A DNA stretch of 64,000 bases from Flavobacterium kayseriense. GTDB taxonomy: Bacteria; Bacteroidota; Bacteroidia; Flavobacteriales; Flavobacteriaceae. The DNA is taken from contig NZ_JACRUI010000001.1 in NCBI RefSeq assembly GCF_014305095.1, positions 419,695-483,694 of the forward strand, read 5' to 3'. This document shows, piece after piece, positions 53,757 to 61,019 of this stretch (its first letter is position 1; each line of letters begins with the position of its first letter). The notes under the pieces were generated by a model. The model did no database searches. It was given only the letters and a program-made list of their open reading frames with translations, and was not told where the DNA came from. Made by a program: the position numbers and the translations under genes.

Positions 53757-56700
53757 ATGAAAAAAACGATTTTAATGTTTCTCCTAGTTTTTTCTACTAT
53801 TGTGAACGCTCAAACTGATAAAATTAAAATATCAGGAAAAGTAGTTGATAATAGTGGTCTAGCTATACCTAACGCATCAGTATCTGTTGATGGAAACAAT
53901 ACAGTAACAGATATAGACGGAAAATATACAGTAGTAGCAAATAGTGCTAAATCAATTATCAAATTCTCCTTCGTAGGATTTGAGGACAAGTCAGCTACTG
54001 TCGGGAAAAACACGGTTATTAACATCACTTTAGCTGAAGCAAATAATCAGCTGAATGAGATCGTTGTAGTAGGGTACGGAACACAAAAACGTTCAAGTGT
54101 TACTGGATCTGTTGCTAAACTAAAAAGTGATCGAATTGAAAATGCTCCGGTATCTCGATTAGATCAAGCAATTCAAGGAAAAATAGCAGGGGTTAGAGTA
54201 CAAAACGTTTCATCAGAAGCTGGTTCTGACACGAAAATAAACATTAGAGGTGTTAGTTCTGTAAACGCAGGTTCGGGACCTTTAGTGGTGGTAGATGGAC
54301 AACCTACACCTGACGGATTAAGCGCTGTTAACAACGCTGATGTTGAATCAGTTGAAGTTCTAAAAGATGCCGCTTCGTCAGCAATCTACGGATCAAGAGG
54401 TGCTGGTGGGGTTATTTTAATCACAACAAAAAAAGGAAAAGAAGGAAAAACTAAATTTAAATTTAGTAGCTTAACAGGTATCAAAAGTGCCTACGAAACA
54501 TATAAAGTACAGAGTACGACAGAATATGTTACGCAATTATATAATGAATCTGTTTTAAGAATTGCAGACCCTAACTTTTTTGTGCTCAACTCTGCGGGAG
54601 TTCCTCAAACAAAAACAACTGCAAACACAATTGGATCTTATGGTAAATTCCAAAGTCAATATGCTATCGAAAGAGACCTATTAGGTGGTAAAGGTACTGA
54701 TTGGCAAGACGAAGTATTAAGAGATGCAGTTTACCAAGATATACAGTTCAGTGCTTCAGGAGGTAGTGCAAAAAATAAATTTAGATTGTCGCTTGGGTAT
54801 CAAAGCGACCAAGGTTTAATGCTAAAGAGTGATTTCAAAAAATTAAATTTCAGATTTAATTTTGACTCACAATTGACGGATAAAATCAAATTAGATGTTA
54901 ATTTAAATCCATCAAACAACAAAACTGTACGACCAGCTGTTGGTTATATTGACTTTGCTAGGTTTCCTAGTTTCATGCCAGTATATCACACACAAACTAC
55001 TGTAGATTATATTTTAAGCCAAAATCCAAACTCAACTATTAAAGTAGGTGATTTTACAGATGATGACGATTTTTCATTAATACCTTACACTAGTGTTGAT
55101 CCGCAAGGAAATCCTTATACAGTTACAAATGCAGCTGGAAACAGACCTTTTAATACTACAAATACAAACCCAATGCGTGCATTGACGCAGCAAGACGATA
55201 GCACCAATCAATTTCGTTTTCAAGGTAATGCAGGACTAACATTTGATTTAGCAGAAGGGCTATCGTTTAGAACTTCACAGAGTCTTTATTTTAGAAATAC
55301 GGCCAGAACACAAACTGGAGAAACTGATGCAGCAAGATTAGGAAATCCCAATTATGCTACTTACACTAATAATAATTATTTTGATTTCTTAACAGAAAAC
55401 ACATTAAATTATACCAAAACGGTGGGAGATCATAACTTTACAGCCTTGGGAGGATTTACCTACCAGACGACTGATATTAAACAATTAATTACATCTGGAA
55501 ATACATTCTCTAGTACCTCCATCAAAAATTTGAATTTTGCAACTGTAGTTTTACAACCTGTTCAATTTTATGAAACTAGAGTACTTGCATCATTTTTAGG
55601 AAGAGTGAACTACGACTATAAAAACAAATACTTATTAACTGCCAGCTACCGTAGAGATGGAAGTTCGCTATTTGACGTGGGTAAAAAATGGGGTGGCTTC
55701 CCAGCCGTTTCATTAGGATGGGTTGTTTCTAAAGAAGACTTTCTTGCTGATGTAGCTTCTATTAACAGATTAGCGTTTAGAGCTAGTTATGGCGCAGTAG
55801 GAAACAACTCTATAAACTCATTTTTATACCAAGAAACTTTAGATAGCTCGAATTACGTCAATGGAGCAGGAAACGGAACTGTTAGTTCGGGATTAGCAAA
55901 CTTGGCGAGCGTATACAGTAATGAAAACATTACTTGGGAACGTACATTTCAAACTAACTTAGGTTTTGATTTAGCTATGTTTAGAAACAGAGTAAATCTA
56001 AATATCGATGTATTTCAATCAAATACAGAAAAATTATTACTTGAAAATTCGGCACCTTTAATTACAGGGTCAAAAACACAAATTACCAACGCTGGAAGTT
56101 TACGTAATAGAGGCTTTGAAGTTGAATTATCTACTGTAAATGTAAAAACTAAAGATTTCTCATGGTCATCAAACATTAACCTGTCTCAATTCAAAAATAA
56201 AATTACCGAACTTGGAGATAAAACATCTTTGATCTCTCCAACAATAGACGGAAGACCAGGTTTAAATAACTATGCTATCGTAGGACAACCTTTAATTAGT
56301 TTTTATGGTTATAAAACAGATGGTGTATGGAATAGTAGAGCAGATATTGCAGCATCAGGTTTAACATCTACCTTAGCGGGTGACCTAGTTGAAGGTGGGC
56401 TAAGAATTGTTGATATTAGTGGTAACGGAAGCATTGGAACAGAAGATTTAACAATACTAGGTAACCCCTACCCAGACTACACATGGGGATTCACTAACAA
56501 CTTTACCTATAAAAAACTAGACTTAAATTTCACTTTGCAAGGAGTAATTGGTGGAGACTTAATTAATGGAGACATTAACTATAACGAAATGAAAGAAAGA
56601 GTACTAGCATACACTGCTAACAGATGGGTAAGTCCAAGTAATCCAGGAGATGGTAAAACACCCTATTTAACAAATGGAGTAAACCCTTTATTTACAGATA

Positions 56701-56957
56701 ATGCAGTAGAAGACGCTACTTACTTTACTTTAAGAGAAGTTGCATTAGGTTATAATTTTAATGCAAAAAACATGAAATTATCAACATTAAGACTTTCACT
56801 TACTGGACAAAATTTATTATTTGTTAACAACAAAGGCTACAGAGGTATCAACATTGAAGCAAGAACTGCGCAAACGAGTCCATTGAACGATGGATATCAA
56901 AGAGGTGCTTTCCCTATTCAGAGAACAATTCTCTTTGGACTAGAAGTTGGTTTTTAA
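53757..56957 (+). CDS. SusC-type TonB-dependent outer-membrane transporter
   Basis: The 1066-residue protein has a signal peptide, a CarboxypepD_reg-like domain (ISGKVVDNSGLAIPNASVSV) and the SusC signature NEIVVVGYGTQKRSSVTGSV at ~97-116. The plug includes LVVVDGQPTPDGL and EVLKDAASSAIYGSRGAGGVI, then a large barrel ends RTILFGLEVGF. It forms a uptake pair with the following SusD (64-bp gap) and has an operator-like site over its start of transcription. Together with the neighbouring lyases it probably imports alginate oligosaccharides; this is inferred from context. Confidence 0.92.
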   Translation: MKKTILMFLLVFSTIVNAQTDKIKISGKVVDNSGLAIPNASVSVDGNNTVTDIDGKYTVVANSAKSIIKFSFVGFEDKSATVGKNTVINITLAEANNQLNEIVVVGYGTQKRSSVTGSVAKLKSDRIENAPVSRLDQAIQGKIAGVRVQNVSSEAGSDTKINIRGVSSVNAGSGPLVVVDGQPTPDGLSAVNNADVESVEVLKDAASSAIYGSRGAGGVILITTKKGKEGKTKFKFSSLTGIKSAYETYKVQSTTEYVTQLYNESVLRIADPNFFVLNSAGVPQTKTTANTIGSYGKFQSQYAIERDLLGGKGTDWQDEVLRDAVYQDIQFSASGGSAKNKFRLSLGYQSDQGLMLKSDFKKLNFRFNFDSQLTDKIKLDVNLNPSNNKTVRPAVGYIDFARFPSFMPVYHTQTTVDYILSQNPNSTIKVGDFTDDDDFSLIPYTSVDPQGNPYTVTNAAGNRPFNTTNTNPMRALTQQDDSTNQFRFQGNAGLTFDLAEGLSFRTSQSLYFRNTARTQTGETDAARLGNPNYATYTNNNYFDFLTENTLNYTKTVGDHNFTALGGFTYQTTDIKQLITSGNTFSSTSIKNLNFATVVLQPVQFYETRVLASFLGRVNYDYKNKYLLTASYRRDGSSLFDVGKKWGGFPAVSLGWVVSKEDFLADVASINRLAFRASYGAVGNNSINSFLYQETLDSSNYVNGAGNGTVSSGLANLASVYSNENITWERTFQTNLGFDLAMFRNRVNLNIDVFQSNTEKLLLENSAPLITGSKTQITNAGSLRNRGFEVELSTVNVKTKDFSWSSNINLSQFKNKITELGDKTSLISPTIDGRPGLNNYAIVGQPLISFYGYKTDGVWNSRADIAASGLTSTLAGDLVEGGLRIVDISGNGSIGTEDLTILGNPYPDYTWGFTNNFTYKKLDLNFTLQGVIGGDLINGDINYNEMKERVLAYTANRWVSPSNPGDGKTPYLTNGVNPLFTDNAVEDATYFTLREVALGYNFNAKNMKLSTLRLSLTGQNLLFVNNKGYRGINIEARTAQTSPLNDGYQRGAFPIQRTILFGLEVGF

Positions 56958-57021
56958 TACTAAAAAATAAAATCTTCCCTATTTTCTTTAGGGAAGGTTA
57001 ATAAACTTAATAAATACTAAA

Positions 57022-58635
57022 ATGAAAAATTATAAAAACATAAGCAAAGTCTTTCTTTTATTTTCTCTATTTGCCTTGACAAGCTGCGAAGATAATCTAG
57101 ACGTTGAAAACTTAAACAAACCACAAGCGGACACCTTTTACATTACATCAAGTGACTTTAATGTTGGTTTAAACGGATGTTACAGCACTCTTAGAGCACC
57201 TATAGCTTTTGAATGGATGCTTACAGAAACACGCTCTGATAATACCTATTTAAATAATTACGGAACGACAAACCCACAAAATTTACAGGTTATAAGTAAC
57301 GACGTATTTGAAGCCCCTACATTTGATTTTTTTATTGAGCAATATTGGGCGACAACCTACACAAGTATACGCAGTATAAACGGTCTAGCAACAGCACTGA
57401 ACACGGTGTATAATCCAACAACTGGAACAATAGATTATGTCACCCCAACAACACCATTACAAATAACTGATGCCGTTAGAAAAAACACTTCTGGACAAGC
57501 ATCATTCCTCAGAGCGTATCACTATTTCAACTTAGTTAGAACCTATGGAGGTGTGTTTTTAATTGATAAAGTAGTAACACCAGATCAAGCATTAGAAATT
57601 CCGAGATCAAGCGTTCAAGATATTTATAAATTCATTATAGCTGACTTACAAAATGCGGTAGCAAATTGTAGTACTGTAAGAGGTAATGACGTAACTACAA
57701 CTGCATTGCCATTAAAAGGCCAAGCAACAAAATGGGCAGCAGAGGCGCTATTAGCAAAGGTATATCTAACTCTAGGTCGTAAAACAGATGCTCTACCTCT
57801 TTTAAATGATGTTATCGCAGCAAGCGGTCACAGCTTAATTACATCAGGCACAACTCCTTACAGTGATGTGTTTTCAGCAAGTAATGAATTAAACAGTGAA
57901 ATTATGTTTGCTATTCGCTTCAAATCAGGAGGACTTGGTTACGGAAGCTCTTTATCTAACTTGTTTTCAAGTACAACAAGTCAAGGAATAACTGGCCTTA
58001 TATTCCCTAATGGAACAAGAGGAGGATACAACAATCCTACACCAGAACTTTATAACTCATACGCTAGTACAGATAAAAGAAGAGATTTTAATATCAAGAC
58101 TAAAATAGTAACTCCTGTAACTGCTACAAGCGCAAATAGCCAACTGTTTTGGTCAGGAAAACACAATATTGCTGTTGCCGTTCAAAATGATTCAGAATTA
58201 GACTGGCCAGTATTGCGTTACAGTGATGTACTTTTAATGTATTGCGAAGCTGTAGGCACGCCTACAACGCTATCTTTGGGTTATTTAAACCAAGTTCGTT
58301 CAAGAGCAGGATTAACACCAGCAATTTCGCCAGCAGCAGGGGCCGCATATGAGTTAGCTGTTGCTAATGAGAGAAGGTGGGAGTTTGCAATGGAAAACCA
58401 AAGATGGTTTGACCTATTGCGTTTCACGACTACATTACCAACAGTCAATGCAAAAACAGTTATGAAAAACCACTTTACAGCTATGGCAGTGTACTACACA
58501 CAATTTGACACACCATTTACTGTTCCGCAATTACATGCAAAAGTAGATAGTCCAAAATTTGATTTATCACCAATTCCAAACTTGGAGATAGTAACAAACA
58601 CAAAAACTCCGATAACACAAAATAGTGGTTATTAA
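57022..58635 (+). CDS. SusD/RagB-type glycan-binding lipoprotein
   Basis: The 537-residue protein has a lipobox (LFALTSCEDN, Cys22), the SusD N-terminal helical TPR-like region (RAYHYFNLVRTYGGVFLI, LLAKVYLTLGRKTDALPLLN) and the C-terminal RagB/SusD signature (NERRWEFAMENQRWFDLLRF, ending LSPIPNLEIV ... ITQNSGY). It caps the SusC transporter and binds the glycan at the surface. Confidence 0.92.
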   Translation: MKNYKNISKVFLLFSLFALTSCEDNLDVENLNKPQADTFYITSSDFNVGLNGCYSTLRAPIAFEWMLTETRSDNTYLNNYGTTNPQNLQVISNDVFEAPTFDFFIEQYWATTYTSIRSINGLATALNTVYNPTTGTIDYVTPTTPLQITDAVRKNTSGQASFLRAYHYFNLVRTYGGVFLIDKVVTPDQALEIPRSSVQDIYKFIIADLQNAVANCSTVRGNDVTTTALPLKGQATKWAAEALLAKVYLTLGRKTDALPLLNDVIAASGHSLITSGTTPYSDVFSASNELNSEIMFAIRFKSGGLGYGSSLSNLFSSTTSQGITGLIFPNGTRGGYNNPTPELYNSYASTDKRRDFNIKTKIVTPVTATSANSQLFWSGKHNIAVAVQNDSELDWPVLRYSDVLLMYCEAVGTPTTLSLGYLNQVRSRAGLTPAISPAAGAAYELAVANERRWEFAMENQRWFDLLRFTTTLPTVNAKTVMKNHFTAMAVYYTQFDTPFTVPQLHAKVDSPKFDLSPIPNLEIVTNTKTPITQNSGY

Positions 58636-58684
58636 GAGATAATATTTTTTGAATAGAATTAGTTTTTAGAATTGGTTTTTTTTT

Positions 58685-58730
58685 ATTCCCTAGTAGTACT
58701 TGTTTTCCTCGACAAGTATAGCTAGGGAAT
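58685..58730 (+). terminator. Terminator of the first susCD pair
   Basis: A long hairpin with 9 bp (attccctag / ctagggaat), a 3x3 internal loop, 6 bp (tacttg / caagta) and a 10-nt loop is followed by tttatttt. Confidence 0.8.
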
Positions 58731-59502
58731 TTTATTTTAAGTAAAAACTCATAATAAATGTAACATTTGCTAAAACTTGCAACAAATCCTGCATAATGAA
58801 ATAGGGAATTATAAACAAGAATATTTTGTTTTGTTGCTTACGAACTACCTTCAAAAAGTTTTGCTATCTAAAGAACGCTAGCAATTTTAAAAAGACTTGT
58901 TCCTTGATCAAATTATAGTATCGTAAACAAAACCAAGTTATATAAAATTTGAACTTTTTTCCATAGAAAACCATATTTCATAAAAAAAGTTCGACCTAGG
59001 TGCTGTACTTTAATACAAAATCATACCGTAAGATCTTTTTCGAGACACCGTTTAGATGTTCTAACTATTTTCACGATAGAACTAGTGCACTAACTAACAT
59101 TAGACAACAATACAATTACAAAACAACTGTGTTTAAGCCGAAATTAAACGTTGGCTGTTATGTTTTTTGGACTCTATAATAAAAAGCTTTAAAACGCACT
59201 ATTTACAGCATGAATACAAAACGCGCCATTCATTTCCTTACTAATCATCTTCTAATAGAAAAAGCTAATTTCAATGACTCAAAACTAAAGCAAATAGGAA
59301 TATAGCAACAGAGCACTGCAGCAAATACCATTTAAGAACCTAATTCAATAAAAACTATAGTTACACAAAATACACATCAGCCATCATCTTGATAAAAACA
59401 TCACAAAATATAAAATACACAAAGAAATAATTAGTTTCCTTATTTTCTAAAATAGAAAACTTTCGATAAATTTTTATCATAACTTTATTTTAAACATAAA
59501 AA

Positions 59503-59539
59503 AAGCTGCACTTACATGAACATCATGTAAGTACAGCTT
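59503..59539 (-). terminator. Terminator of the second susCD pair
   Basis: A 16-bp stem with one G-U pair (aagctgcacttacatg / catgtaagtacagctt) and a 5-nt loop is followed on the minus strand by seven T. It lies 108 bp after the susD stop. Confidence 0.85.
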
Positions 59540-59647
59540 ATATTAACTTAGAAAAGTATTAAATCAATTTAACTCAAAAGTTTATTTTACGAAATTATCC
59601 CAAAACAAACGCATGGGCATATTTATCTCATTTTTTAAGTATTAAAA

Positions 59648-61009
59648 TTAATAACCAGGGTTTTGAGTAATAATACCGAAACTAGCTTTTACTTCAGAAT
59701 CTGGAAGTGGAAACAAATAATAATTGTTATTAAAAGCAATTCCCATAACAGCTTGCGCAGTGCCTGGTGTCACTACATTATAACGTAATAGATCAAACCA
59801 TCTTTGTCCTTCAAAGGCCAACTCTAACCTTCTTTCCTTAGCAATAGCTGTTCTAACCTCAGCACGTGTCGCTGGAATTGCAGGAGCACCTACTAAACCA
59901 AAATCTTTTAATCCTGCTCTATCTCTAATCTTTTTTAATTCGACCAAAGCAGCGGTTCTAGCTAAGCTACTATCAGCCTCTTCATTAAGTGCCTCTGCAT
60001 ACATTAGAATAACGTCGGCTAGGCGAATCTCAATCCAATCAATATTAGCACCACCCACTTGAGGATATTTATTCCCTTTTGTACCAGTAGTATTAATTGT
60101 TACCGCTCTTCTTAAGTCATTAGTCCCTACTGCAGACGCATCACTAGCTGTAAAAGCAGCCACTAACCTTGCATCTACAGGGTTTGGTGATTTTGTATCT
60201 AGACCTCTGTACCAAGTCCAAAAATCAGAACCAACATACTCATCAGGAACAGAACCTGATATTTGGGTAGCAAACAAAATCTCTGTATTTAAATCTACCG
60301 TAAATACAGTAGCATAATTAGCACCTGTAAGCATTGTAAAAATACCGGAACTAACAACAGTCGCTAGCTCTGTTTTAGCCAAACCAAACTGACCTCTTGT
60401 CAAATAAACTTTTCCTAGTAAGGCTTGTGCAGCATATTTTGTGGCTCTACCTGTAGTTGATCTTGGAGCGGCTAATGCAGCTTTAGCATCTATTAAATCA
60501 GGAATAATGACATTGTCATATACTGTTGCAACAGACCTTCTAACTAAAATAGAAGTATCAGTAGAACTTGGCGCGGATGATAAGTTGATAGGAACATCAC
60601 CAAAAACTTGAACTAATTTAAAATAAGATAACGCTCTTAAAAATTTAGCTTCACCTAACTGTGTTGCATTTGTAGATTTATCAATAACGATATTCGCACT
60701 TAAAATTGATTTATACAAAGCGGCATAAAAAGGACGCGTAAATTGTACTTCTTGACTCAATAAATTAGCGTTAAAGACATCATAATCCGTATAAGGAGAT
60801 TCGAACATAAAAGCATTATCGGCTCTAAAATCTCCCATAACTGCCATAGGTGTAACAGATGCTGTTTGATAAAAATAAGCAGCATTCAGTACATTAGTAA
60901 AATTTATCAAACCGTCTGCTTGTGGGTCAACAGCAGGAATCTGATCCAAGTCGGAGGAACACGAGGTAATGAATAATAACGATCCAAATAATATAAGTAA
61001 ATATTTCAT
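59648..61009 (-). CDS. SusD/RagB-type lipoprotein, second pair
   Basis: The start was set at MKYLLILFGSL so that a lipoprotein signal (LLFITSCSSD, Cys17) directly follows; an upstream in-frame Met would overlap the preceding susC. The 453-residue protein has the SusD helical region (AKFLRALSYFKLVQVFGDVPI, ALLGKVYLTRGQFGLAKTEL), VILMYAEALNEEADS and the C-terminal KERRLELAFEGQRWFDLLRY ... ITQNPGY. It is 10 bp after the paired susC. Sequence is clearly different from the first SusD, so a different ligand is likely. Confidence 0.9.
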   Translation of the reverse strand: MKYLLILFGSLLFITSCSSDLDQIPAVDPQADGLINFTNVLNAAYFYQTASVTPMAVMGDFRADNAFMFESPYTDYDVFNANLLSQEVQFTRPFYAALYKSILSANIVIDKSTNATQLGEAKFLRALSYFKLVQVFGDVPINLSSAPSSTDTSILVRRSVATVYDNVIIPDLIDAKAALAAPRSTTGRATKYAAQALLGKVYLTRGQFGLAKTELATVVSSGIFTMLTGANYATVFTVDLNTEILFATQISGSVPDEYVGSDFWTWYRGLDTKSPNPVDARLVAAFTASDASAVGTNDLRRAVTINTTGTKGNKYPQVGGANIDWIEIRLADVILMYAEALNEEADSSLARTAALVELKKIRDRAGLKDFGLVGAPAIPATRAEVRTAIAKERRLELAFEGQRWFDLLRYNVVTPGTAQAVMGIAFNNNYYLFPLPDSEVKASFGIITQNPGY

Positions 61010-61019
61010 TTTTTTAAAT

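Larger units (their letters stand above)
58636..59647. other. Long intergenic region between convergent susCD pairs
   Basis: About 1 kb of AT-rich sequence holds a terminator at each end (58685-58730 plus, 59503-59539 minus). I see no gene, repeat or palindrome of the operator type between them. Confidence 0.6.

Noticed and set aside
58731..59502. tRNA, small gene or mobile-element remnant in the long susD-susD gap
   Set aside because: I found no cloverleaf, T-loop motif, open frame of note, or inverted terminal repeats there.
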